Shown piece by piece: positions 6,880 to 17,000 of a stretch of 18,100 nucleotides of DNA; position 1 is the first letter of the stretch, and every line of letters begins with the position of its first letter. Source of the stretch: JAMOAW01 sp039908535 (GTDB lineage: Bacteria > Pseudomonadota > Magnetococcia > Magnetococcales > JADFZT01); the NCBI GenBank assembly GCA_039908535.1, contig JAMOAW010000083.1, forward strand, positions 1 through 18,100, read 5' to 3'. The position numbers and the translations under genes were made by a program. The notes beneath the pieces are model-generated. The model made no database searches and was not told the DNA's origin. It saw only the letters and a list, made by a program, of their open reading frames with translations.

Positions 6880-7994
6880 GTGCCAGAACCTCCTGTTTTG
6901 TTGGCGCATATCCTTTTTCGTTTGGATGTAGGCGGCTTAGAGACGGTTTTGGTCCATTTAATCAATCGTCTGCCAGCGGATCGTTTTCGTCATGTGGTGA
7001 TTTGTTTGACGGAGTGTACCGATTTTCGGCAGCGGATTTGTTCTCCTGGGGTGGCATTTTACGCGCTTCACAAACGGGCAGGTCAAGATTTTGGTGTTTG
7101 GGTTCGTTTGTATCGACTTTTAAAAAAATTGCGTCCTTTGGTTGTGCATACGTTTAATATTGCGGCTTTGGAGTCCCATTTGCCGGCGTTTTTGGCGGGT
7201 GTGCCGGTACGGATTCATGCCGAGCATGGGCGGGATTGGCATGATTTAACAGGTGATAACTGGAAATTGTTCCTGTTTCTGGGGATTTGGCGCGTTGGTT
7301 GGTAGAGCGGGTTGGGATTCAGGGTGCCAAGGTTAAATTGATTGTCAATGGGGTTGATGTAGCACAATTTTTCCCCGCTTTGGAGGAGGAACGGACGATT
7401 TTGCCGAGCGTGTGGCAGGTTAGGGCCGAGGATTTTATTATTGGCACGGTTGGTCGGTTTTGGCCGGTAAAGGATCATGCCAATCTGGTGTTGGCCTTTG
7501 CTCATTTAATTAAAAATATTCCTGCTGGGCAGCGGTTGCCCCGATTGGTTTTGGTTGGGGATGGTCTGTTACGGGGTCGGTTGGAGGAGCTGATCCACAC
7601 GTTAGAGTTAGACCATTTGGTTTGGATTACGGGTTGGCGGCAGGATATTGCCCAATTGCTTCGGGTGATGGATCTTTTTGTATTGCCATCTTTGGCGGAA
7701 GGCACTCCGATGACAATTTTGGAGGCCATGGCCACTGGGTTACCGGTGGTGGCCACTCGTGTTGGAGGGGTGCCAGATTTGATTTTAGAGGGAAAAACAG
7801 GAGTTTTAGTTCCGCCAGCCAATGCCTTGGCCTTGGCTAAGGCGATGGAAATGTTGTTTTGTGATCGGGAATTGGCTGTAAAATTTGGTCTTTGTGGGCG
7901 GGAGAATATCCTGCAAAATTTTGTGATAGATCATATGATTGTCTCCTATCAAACCTTATTTCAAAATTTTTTACAGCTGAAGAGAAGGCGTTGA
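6880..7994 (+). pseudogene. Glycosyltransferase, XrtA-associated (Stp2 type), disrupted by an internal deletion and frameshift
   Basis: Two frames together make one glycosyltransferase resembling the TIGR03088-like group. The first part starts at GTG 6880, two bases after the previous stop. It contains HILFRLDVGGLETVLVHLIN, TDFRQRI, ALHKRAGQD and HAEHGRDWHDLTGDNWK, then leaves the family sequence near 7266 and stops at 7305. The second part resumes at about 7269 in another frame with VPVSGDLARWLVERVG. It continues through NGVDVAQFFPA, GTVGRFWPVKDH, LVLVGDG and the donor-site motif EGTPMTILEAMATGLPVV to the stop at 7994. Relatives have about 15 residues between NWK and the VSGDL-like motif (a YxxLRRxxRPxxxxY type helix), and they are absent here. 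A loss of 3n+1 bases (roughly 43-49) explains both the gap and the frame change. It could be a true mutation or an assembly error. Confidence 0.85.
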
Positions 7995-8110
7995 TGGGGT
8001 GAGCTGTTTGCTGTGACTCCAGAGACGAAATTGTTTGGTATTATTTGCCGTGTTTGATCTGCTTTGCTTCCTTCTTGAATAAATAATTAAATTTTTCAAC
8101 ATGTTTTTTC

Positions 8111-8126
8111 TGGCATACGAATTGCT
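8111..8126 (+). promoter_or_regulatory. Sigma-54 (-24/-12) promoter candidate upstream of the secretin gene
   Basis: TGGCATACGAATTGCT fits the consensus TGGCAYRN4TTGCW at every defined position, with GG and GC twelve bases apart as required. Transcription would begin near 8137, about 115 bases before the secretin start. XrtA/PEP-CTERM genomes often encode a sigma-54-dependent PrsK/PrsR regulatory pair, so the match suits the context. No activator-binding repeats were recognised upstream. The match was found by eye, and one 16-base hit in A/T-rich DNA can be chance. Confidence 0.55.
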
Positions 8127-8238
8127 AATGATAATGGCAGTGCTATCTATTTTTTTGATGGTATGTCATGAATCGGTAGTTTGGTGGGCTATTGTCTTAT
8201 ATTTGGCCCAGAAAAATCGGTAACGATTTGATTTTTTG

Positions 8239-8243
8239 AAGGA
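8239..8243 (+). promoter_or_regulatory. Ribosome binding site that favours ATG 8252 for the secretin
   Basis: AAGGA lies 8 bases before ATG 8252 but only 2 bases before the in-frame ATG 8246, so the downstream start is preferred. A second strong site, AGGAGG at 8313-8318, precedes the out-of-frame ATG 8328 and is discussed in the findings. Confidence 0.6.
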
Positions 8244-8251
8244 AGATGATT

Positions 8252-10843
8252 ATGTTGGCGAAAAAGCCTTTTTTGTTGCGGCAACGCAACCCCCTAGTCG
8301 TTCTAGGTTCCCAGGAGGAGCGAGGAGATGGAATTTTTTTCCATTTCATAGGGTTAGCCATGTGCGGGGCATTACTTGCGGGTTGCCAATCTGCCCCTTC
8401 TGAGATTAAATCTTCCAATTCGCATTTTTTGCGTCCGACCAATCCACCGATGCTGGATTCTATCCAGGCTCCCCAGACGCCATCAGCCGTCAATGTTCCA
8501 CCACGGGCTGCGTCAGAACATGCAGAAGAGGTATATACCATTACGGTGACGGATATGCCTGTGCGTGATCTTTTATTTGCTCTGGCGCGGGACGCGAATA
8601 AAAATATTGATGTCTATCCGGGGATTCAGGGGCGGGTAACGTTGAGTGCCATTGACCAAACATTGCCGCAAATTTTGGATCGTGTCTCCAAGCAGGTGGA
8701 TTTGCGTTATGATATCAATGATCAAACCATCGTCGTTTCCCCAGATAGACCTTATTTAAAAATTTATCAAGTCGATTATGTGAATATCTCGAGGGAAAAT
8801 ACGAGTAGCAATAAAATTTCGACGCAGTTGTCCACGCAAGTCTCTACTTCGTCGATGGGTGCTGAACAAGATGATAAAAATCAATCTGAAACGCAATTGA
8901 CCACCAATTCTACGAATAAATTTTGGAGCAGTTTGTCGCGCAATATCAATGCCATTTTGCGTCAAACATCGACGAGCTCGGAGCCGTTTGCTCTTGCAGA
9001 TCTCCCACCTGTAGGGGGAGGTTTGGGGGGAACTGGAACCGGAATCAATAATAAGGGGGGAGGACAGGCGGACTCGACTGGTGGGATTGGAGGGGTAGGA
9101 AATACTTCTCAACCCAGTGAAAATGGTATTGTAACCATTAATCCAGAAGCAGGGATGATCACCATCTATGCGACTGCGAGCCAACATGAGCGTATTCAAC
9201 AATATTTGGATAGTGCTCTTGAAAATGTCCATCGGCAGGTTTTGATTGAATCGACGGTTGTCGAGGTGGAGTTGAGTGATAATCATCAGGAGGGGGTGGA
9301 TTGGGGGCAGGTTTACAGTGCGGCGGCCAACGTTGCGGCTTCAGGTTTTTTTTCGGGTGCTAAATTTATTGATAATGTGGCCGAGAGTGGGATTGGTGGC
9401 ACCATTTTAGGTCGTGATCCCAGTTTGGCAAATTATTTTACGTTGACTGGTTCGTCTATTGGATCCAATGTGGGTGTTACGGCGACCATTAAGGCTTTGG
9501 AGACTTTTGGTAATACGAAGGTGCTGTCTAGTCCGAAAATTATGGCTTTAAATAATCAGCCGGCTGTGTTAAAGGTCGTTGAAAATAAGGTTTTTTTTAC
9601 GCTTGAAACGACTCCTAGGTCAAATAGTACGACCACGACGACGACGGATACATCTACCAATTATGCCACTTTTAATACGCGTATTCATACCGTACCAGTG
9701 GGTTTGATTATGACGGTTACACCCCAGATAAGCGTCAATGATGTCGTGAGTTTGAATGTGCGTCCGACGATTTCTCGGATCAGCAGTTGGAAGAATGATC
9801 CGAATCCAGCTCTGCAGGCCGATAATCTTCAGACTGGCTTGAAAGAAACATTGGTTAACCAGATTCCTGAAATACAGGTCAAAGAGATGGAAACCATGAT
9901 GCGCGTGCATTCTGGTCAGGTGGCTGTGTTGGGTGGGTTGATGCAGGACAAATTGGACAAAAATAGCAATGGTATTCCATCCTTATCAAAGATGCCGATT
10001 ATTGGGTCTTTATTTGGTTATAAAGACGATACCGTGACCAAAAGTGAATTGGTGGTTTTTTTGCGTCCCGTTGTGATGTCTCATGGCAAGCCGCGTCAAA
10101 ATTCGATGTCGGCTATTCCTGGTGCGCAAATTCCTCCTTTGAATAAGAAGGAGCAACAAAACTCGGATGTGAAATCCGTTGCTCCTGCAGAGGCCACTGC
10201 CAGTGCGATTAAATTGCCGCAACCTGCTTCTGAGGCGGTTCCTGAGGTGAAAGAGGTCGCTCAAAAAAATAAGGAGCCAGCTCCAAAAGAAAAGGAGGTT
10301 GCGCCAGCAGCACCGAAAGAGGTTGCGCCAGCAGCACCGAAAGAGGTTGCGCCAGCAGTTTCTAAACCCATTGTTTCGACACCTGAAAAGAGCGTTGCGT
10401 CTGCTCCCAATGCCGCTGCCAAAACAGAAGCTTCTATCAGGCCTCTGAGCTCTGAAACTTATCTAGATTTTACTAAACACAGCGAGACCGGTCGTCAGGA
10501 GACGATTTTGCCAGCGACGGGTTCTGATCGAATGATTGTCTTGGCAGAGACGCCAAAGGAATCTGCGCCGGCATCCTCTCCAGTTGAAACCGTTCAGCCT
10601 CAAAAAACGAAAGAGACCTATCTGATTGATTTGGGGTCTTATCAACAGTTGGAAAATGCCGAGATGATCCTTCAACAACTTTCCAAAACGGGTTTTCCAA
10701 GTTTTCGAGAGTCTACTCAGTTGCAGGGAAAAACCTATATACGTGTCCGTTCTGGGCCTTTTAATAGTCGCGAGGAGGCCCATCAAGCCTTGGCTCGGAT
10801 TACGGATGAGACAGGGCTTCAGGCTAGTGTCGTGTCTCAGTAA
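8252..10843 (+). CDS. Secretin lipoprotein (MshL/PulD family) with C-terminal SPOR domain
   Basis: This is a predicted outer-membrane multimeric gate. Numbering from ATG 8252, a hydrophobic stretch ends in a lipobox, ALLAGC (Cys 45). A periplasmic N0/STN-like domain follows at about 94-165 (DMPVRDLLFALARDANKNID). YQVDYVN (172-178) and the Ser/Thr-rich segment up to NKFWSSLSRNINAIL resemble MshL-type secretins. After a Gly-rich linker (about 254-285) comes the secretin core (about 292-610). It includes HRQVLIESTVVEVELS, VLSSPKIMALNNQPAVLKV, VAVLGGLMQDK, GIPSLSKMPIIGSLFG and ELVVFLRPVV. A low-complexity Lys/Pro/Ala linker (about 616-785) with an AAPKEVAP repeat leads to a SPOR-like domain (about 788-863), with YLIDLGSYQQLENAEMILQQ and YIRVRSGPF. 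SPOR domains bind glycan strands of septal peptidoglycan. The fused domain and the roughly 28-residue N-terminal extension before the signal hydrophobic region are unusual. The exported substrate is unknown. An MSHA-like pilus, type II secretion or another export role is possible. Confidence 0.93.
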   Translation: MLAKKPFLLRQRNPLVVLGSQEERGDGIFFHFIGLAMCGALLAGCQSAPSEIKSSNSHFLRPTNPPMLDSIQAPQTPSAVNVPPRAASEHAEEVYTITVTDMPVRDLLFALARDANKNIDVYPGIQGRVTLSAIDQTLPQILDRVSKQVDLRYDINDQTIVVSPDRPYLKIYQVDYVNISRENTSSNKISTQLSTQVSTSSMGAEQDDKNQSETQLTTNSTNKFWSSLSRNINAILRQTSTSSEPFALADLPPVGGGLGGTGTGINNKGGGQADSTGGIGGVGNTSQPSENGIVTINPEAGMITIYATASQHERIQQYLDSALENVHRQVLIESTVVEVELSDNHQEGVDWGQVYSAAANVAASGFFSGAKFIDNVAESGIGGTILGRDPSLANYFTLTGSSIGSNVGVTATIKALETFGNTKVLSSPKIMALNNQPAVLKVVENKVFFTLETTPRSNSTTTTTTDTSTNYATFNTRIHTVPVGLIMTVTPQISVNDVVSLNVRPTISRISSWKNDPNPALQADNLQTGLKETLVNQIPEIQVKEMETMMRVHSGQVAVLGGLMQDKLDKNSNGIPSLSKMPIIGSLFGYKDDTVTKSELVVFLRPVVMSHGKPRQNSMSAIPGAQIPPLNKKEQQNSDVKSVAPAEATASAIKLPQPASEAVPEVKEVAQKNKEPAPKEKEVAPAAPKEVAPAAPKEVAPAVSKPIVSTPEKSVASAPNAAAKTEASIRPLSSETYLDFTKHSETGRQETILPATGSDRMIVLAETPKESAPASSPVETVQPQKTKETYLIDLGSYQQLENAEMILQQLSKTGFPSFRESTQLQGKTYIRVRSGPFNSREEAHQALARITDETGLQASVVSQ
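10296..10358 (+). repeat. 24-base in-frame tandem repeat in the secretin linker
   Basis: Two identical copies (10296-10319 and 10320-10343) and a partial third encode tandem KEVAPAAP units in the Lys/Pro/Ala-rich linker between the secretin core and the SPOR domain. Copy-number change would alter linker length without breaking the frame. Confidence 0.9.
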
Positions 10844-10868
10844 CTGTTGTCATCTTATTGATGATGTT

Positions 10869-10906
10869 AAAAAAGGTAGGGGCGTGTATGCCTCTACCTT
10901 TTTTTT
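10869..10906 (+). terminator. Rho-independent terminator after the secretin gene
   Basis: The 15-pair stem is 10869-10883 with 10890-10904, with one G-T wobble and loop GTGTAT. Its base overlaps a run of eight T (10899-10906). It lies 25 bases after the secretin stop and separates this transcript from the giant gene that follows. The A run on the left arm could also let it work on the opposite strand. Confidence 0.9.
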
Positions 10907-11047
10907 GTGGTTTCATGAGAGCCTCATGAATGGTCGAGAATAGAGAAGGAAAGTGTATTTTTTTGTGAAACGTAGAGAAAATTGATGTAGAATAAGAGTA
11001 GAGACATTGGAAATTAAAATTGACATGTTTAGAAACTATATTTTTTT

Positions 11048-11053
11048 AAGGAG
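11048..11053 (+). promoter_or_regulatory. Ribosome binding site of the giant adhesin gene
   Basis: AAGGAG lies 7 bases before ATG 11061. It is the best Shine-Dalgarno in the window and fixes the start of the long frame. Confidence 0.85.
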
Positions 11054-11060
11054 TCACTAG

Positions 11061-14000
11061 ATGCGTAAGCTTTTCCTAAGCAAATGGGCCGCTGCCATTT
11101 TATTGCTCGTTGGAATTGCTGCGGCAAGTGTCTATCTGATGGTTGGAAAAGAGCCGGCATCAGAGGTTCGAGTGATTGAAAAAAAAGCGATTTCTCTTTC
11201 GAAAGAGGAACGACAGGGGGAGGCTCAGCCGAATGAACAACAGGAAGAGGTTCGGCAAGTTGTTGGTCGTGTGACCCAGTTTAAGGGGTTGGTGATTTCA
11301 GAATACAAAGAAATCAAACGCACTCTTAAACAGGGTGCCCCGATTTTTGCTGGGGATCGTATCATCACGGGTCGCAAGGCGCGTGTGATTCTCAAAATGA
11401 TTGACGATGCCATTATTGCTTTGGGTGATGACAGTGAATTTTTTGTTGAGCAGTATGATTTTTCCGCCGAGGCCAAAACTGGCAACGGAGTGCTCAATAT
11501 GACGCGGGGATTTATCAAGTTTACAACTGGCCAACTGGCCAAACTGAAAAAACACCCTTTCCAAATCAGCACTCCAGTCGCCACCCTTGGTGTGCGTGGC
11601 ACCAAAGGCTATGCGCGTGTTGAATCTGGGGATAACGCAGAGAGTGGAGGAGGGGAGATTGAGGTCATTACACTGAAAAAAGAGTTGGTTGTCTGGTTGG
11701 ATAACCCTGAATTGACCCCTTCTCATACCTCTTCTCTTTTTTATCTTCCTTTTATTCACAATGCCTATGCCAAGGCGGATACCTCTCAAGAGGGGATGTC
11801 TTTAAAGGAAAATGAGAAATTAAAGGCGGATAAAAAAAAGGGCGTTACCGAAAAGCGTAAAGCTACAGAAAAAGAGTTAAGCTCTGTTTATAAAAATACG
11901 GTATTTAAAAAAATGAGTGCCGAAGCACGGCAAGAGGTTGCCAGTCAATTGGCAGAAGAAATGGTTAAGCAAGGCGTCGTGACGGATACGGCGGAAGCGA
12001 AAAAATTAATCAATGAAAATCCAGAACTTTTGGATGAGATCGTCGAAAAAACTGAAGAAGCATTTACGAATGAGGCACATCAGAATATTGACCAGCATGT
12101 TGAACGGGAAGTTAAACTGGATCAGGTTCAGGAGGAAATTACCCAACTGGAAAGCCAACCTAAATTGTCCAAGGCGGACCAGGAAAAATTGAGTAACTTG
12201 AAGAAAGAGCAGGAGGTTTTACAGAAGGAGAACTCTCAGGCTGAGAAGGCATTTGAGGCGGAAGAAAGTCCAGAGATCCATAATTCTCAGAAAGATAAAG
12301 TGACGCAAAAGGTGACGAATAGTCTGAATAATGTCGTTAATGATCTTTCTGTTGCGGTAAAATCCGGAAAAACGGTGCAAGAAGCTATAAAAGATCGCGT
12401 GAGTAAGAGTCGTGAGTCGGCGCAGAAGGAGGCTGAAAAATTAGGTGTCAAGGATTTGAAGAGTGCAGCTGCGAACACGGTTAAGTCTAGGGACACCAAG
12501 CAGACAATGGATACCGATACGGATACCGATACGGATACCGATACCGATACGGATACCGATACCGATACGGATACGGATACCGATACCGATACCGATACCG
12601 ATGTTTCAGGCAAAGATAAAAATTCCGATATTAAGACAGGTGGGGAATCCGGTAAAACAACAGACACAGACACGGACACAGACACAGAGACGAATACTGG
12701 GACAACAGATATTGGTACCGATACCGGTTCAGGCTCTGGTGGGAGTTCAGGCTCTGGTGGGAGTTCAGGCTCTGGTGGGAGTTCAGGTTCAACCATCAAG
12801 TCACCAACAATTTCTTCAGGAGATGTCTCTTCTTTTCCAGAAAACAGCAAGGGGACGGTTTATACGGCGACAGCAACGGATAAGAACATTGGGACTGAAA
12901 AATCGTTTGTTTGGTCTCTTTCTGGCGTAGATGCGGATCTATTTGCTATCTCTTCTTCGGGTGTTATCACCTTTAAAACGGCACCCAATTTCGAGTTGCC
13001 GACTGACTCGGATAAAAACAATGTTTATAATATCAACATTACTGTCACGAATAGATTTAACAAGTCGGACACTAAGTCAGTGGCCATTACTGTGACCAAT
13101 GTCAATGAGACGGCCCCATCTGTCACATCAGGTGCAACGGTGAGTTTTGCGGAAAATGGAACGGGAACCGTCTATACGGCTACTGCCAGCGATGCGGATG
13201 TTGGTGATACACAAAAATGGTCTTTATCTGGCACCGATGCGGGTTTGTTCAGTATAGAGGCCTCTACTGGCAAAGTGACCTTTAAAAGTGCCCCCAACTT
13301 TGAGTTACCAAAGGACAAGGATGCCAATAATGTCTATGATATTCTGGTCACTGTAACGGATGTGGATTTGTTGACGAAGAGTCAATCCGTGGCCATTACC
13401 GTGACCAATGTCAGTGAGCCGCTTTTTGGTCAAGTGTACATCACCGGTACGCCCATACAAGGTCAAACGCTTGTGGTGGATACCAGTGGGATAAGTGATG
13501 AGGATGGCTTGGGCGTTTTGAGCTACCAGTGGTTTGCGAACGAATCCTCCATAAGCGATGTGAGTGGTGATTCTCTGGATTTGTCAGAGGCTCAAGTGGG
13601 GAAAGTGATCACTGTTGTTGTGAGTTTTACGGATGGTTTTGGCACACTGGAGAGTTTAACCAGTGCAGCGACTGCTGCGGTAGCCAATGTCAATGATCTT
13701 CCCACAGGTGGCGTGACGATCACTGGTCAGGTGGTCCAAGGGGGTATTTTAACGGCCGCCAACGATTTGGCCGATCTTGATGGTTTGGGGACGATTATCT
13801 ATCAGTGGCAGGCAGACGGTACGGATATTGTTGGAGCCACCTCGGCCACATTGGCCTTGACGACCGCCCATGTGGGTAAAATCATCACGGTGGTGGCCCG
13901 TTATCTGGATGGTCATGGCACCTTGGAGAGTGTCACCAGCGGGGAGACCGCTGCCGTTGCCAATCAAAACGATCCTCCCACCGGTAGTGTGACCATTAAT

Positions 14001-17000
14001 GGTACGGCGACGTTGGGTCAAACCCTGACGGCTGCGAATGATTTGGCGGATGCCGATGGGATAGGGACGATCACCTATCAGTGGCAAGCGGATGGGGTGG
14101 ATATCAGCGGTGCGACGGGGAGTACGCTGCTATTGGGGGCTGGAGAGGTTGGCAAAGTGATTACCGTTGTGGCCTCTTACACAGATGGTGGTGGTATTGT
14201 TGAGAGCGTCACCAGTGATCCAACCCATGCGGTGACCGCTTTTAATCATGTTCCTACCGGTCAAGTGACGATCAGTGGTCAGGTCATGCAAGGAGAGAGC
14301 TTAACCGTCTTTAATGATTTGGCGGATGCCGATGGGATCATAGGGACGATGAGTTATCAATGGCAGGCCAATGGTGTCAATATCAGCGGTGCAACGGGTG
14401 AAATGTTGGCGTTGACAGAGGCTCAAGTAGGAAAAGTGATCACGGTCGTGATCTCTTATCTGGATGGTCAAGGTACAGAGGAACGGGTCTCTAGTCAGGC
14501 GACGATAGCGGTGGTCAATGTCAACGATCTTCCTACTGGGAGTGTTACCATCAGTGGCACGGTACAGCAGGGCGAGATCCTTTCGGTCAGCGATAATTTG
14601 GCCGATGTGGATGGTTTGGGGGGGATCACCTATCAGTGGCAGGCGGATGGGTCCGATATCAGCGGTGCGACCGGTGGCACGTTGCTTCTTTTGGAAGCGC
14701 AGGTGGGTAAAGTGATCACGGTTATGGCTCGTTATACGGATGGTCATGGCACTGCGGAGAGCGTGAGCAGTGATCCAACGGTTGCGGTGGTGAATGTGAA
14801 TGATCTGCCCACCGGCAGCGTGACGATTGGCGGTCAGGCGATGCAAGGGCAGAGTTTGACGGCGTCCAACACGTTGGCCGATGTGGATGGTTTGGGGGAG
14901 GTCAGCTATCAATGGTATGCGGATGGAGCCCCAATCAGCGGGGCGACTGGTACGACCTTGGGGTTGTTGGAAGAGCATGTGGGTCAAGTGATCACCGTTG
15001 TTGCGGCGTACACCGATGGTCATGGGACGGCGGAACAGGTGGCGAGCAGCGCGACTGGTGTGGTGGTGAATGTAAACGATCTGCCCACGGGCAGCGTGAC
15101 GATCACTGGATCGGCGCTCCAAGGGCAGACCTTGAGTGTTGGGAATACCCTAGACGACGCGGATGGTTTGGGTTCCTTGATCTATCAGTGGCAAGCCAAT
15201 GGTAGCTCGGTGAGCGGGGCCAACCAGAGCAGTTTGGTTTTGACCGAAGCCCTGGTGGGTCAAGTGATCACCGTTGTGGTGAGCTATACCGATGGTCATG
15301 GGACGCCGGAGAGCGTGAGCAGCGCTGGAACCGCTCCTGTGGCCAACGTCAACGATCTTCCCACCGGAAGTGTCACCATTGGTGGCACGGCGCGGCAGGG
15401 CGAGATTCTTACGGTTAGCGATAATTTGGCCGATGCGGATGGTTTGGGGGTGATCACCTATCAGTGGCAGGCGGATGGAGCCGCTATCAGCGGTGCGACC
15501 GGTGGCACGTTGCTTCTTTTGGAAGCGCAGGTGGGTAAAGTGATCACGGTTATGGCGCGTTATACGGATGGCCACGGCACGGCGGAGAGCGTGAGCAGTG
15601 ATCCGACGGTTGCGGTGGTGAATGTGAATGATCTGCCCACCGGCAGCGTGACGATTGGCGGTCAGGCGATGCAAGGGCAGAGTTTGACGGTGTCCAACAC
15701 ATTGGCCGATGCGGATGGTTTGGGGGTGATCACCTATCAATGGTCTGCGGATGGTGCCCCAATCAGCGGGGCGACTGGTGCGACCTTGGGGTTGTTGGAA
15801 GCGCATGTGGGGCAAGTGATCACCGTTGTTGCTTCGTACACCGATGGTCATGGGACGGCGGAACAGGTGGCGAGTAGCGCGACTGGTGCGGTGGCGAATG
15901 TGAACGATCTGCCCACGGGCAGCGTGACGATCACTGGATCGGCGCTTCAAGGGCAGACTTTGAGTGTTGAGAATACCCTAGACGACGCGGATGGTTTGGG
16001 TTCCTTGAGTTATCAGTGGCAAGCCAATGGTAGCTCGGTGAGCGGGGCCAACCAGAGCAGTTTGGTTTTGACCGAAGCCCAGGTGGGTCAAGTGATCACC
16101 GTTGTGGTGAGTTATACCGATGGTCATGGGACGGCGGAGAGCGTGAGCAGCACCGGAACCGCTCCTGTGGCCAACGTCAACGATCTTCCCACCGGTGGTG
16201 TGACGATCAGCGGTCAGGTGGTCCAGGGGAGCACGTTAACGGCTGCCAACGATTTGGCCGATCTGGATGGTTTGGGGACGATCACCTATCAGTGGCAGGC
16301 CGATGGTACGGATCTAGTTGGTGCCACCTCGGCCACGTTGGCCTTGACGGCCGCCCATGTGGGGAAAGTCATCACGGTGGTGGCCCGTTATCTGGATGGC
16401 CATGGCACCTTGGAGAGTGTCACCAGCGCGGCGACCGCTCCTGTTGCCAATTTGAATGATCCGCCCACCGGTAGCGTGACCATCAATGGCACGGCGACGT
16501 TGGGTCAAACCCTGACGGCTGCGAATGATTTGGCAGATACCGATGGCATGGGGACGATCACCTATCAGTGGCAAGCGGATGGGGTGGATATCAGCGGTGC
16601 GACGGGGAGTACGTTGCTATTGGGGGCCGGACAGGTTGGCAAAGTGATCACCGTTGTGGCCTCTTACACCGATGGCGGTGGCACTCTTGAGCGGGTGGTG
16701 AGCGATCCGACCGCGGCGGTGACCGTTATTAATCATGCTCCTACTGGTCAGGTGACCATCACTGGTCAGGCGCGTCAAGGGGAGATTTTGACGGCTGCGA
16801 ATGATTTGGCGGATGCCGATGGGATGGGGACGATCACCTATCAGTGGCAAGCCAATGGGGTCAACATTGATGGTGCAACGGGTACGACCCTGGTTTTGGC
16901 CGAGGCGCAAGTGGGTAAAGTGATCACGGCGGTGGCCAGTTATACCGATGGTCAAGGGACGGGGGAACGGGTTTCCACTCTGGCGACCGCTCCTGTGGCC

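Noticed and set aside
7264..7305. Programmed ribosomal frameshift in the second glycosyltransferase
   Set aside because: There is no slippery heptamer or following stem, and about 15 family residues are missing at the junction, so a deletion explains it better.
11020..11042. TTGACA and TATATT upstream of the adhesin gene as a sigma-70 promoter
   Set aside because: The spacing is only 11 bases instead of about 17, and no better partner for the TTGACA was found.
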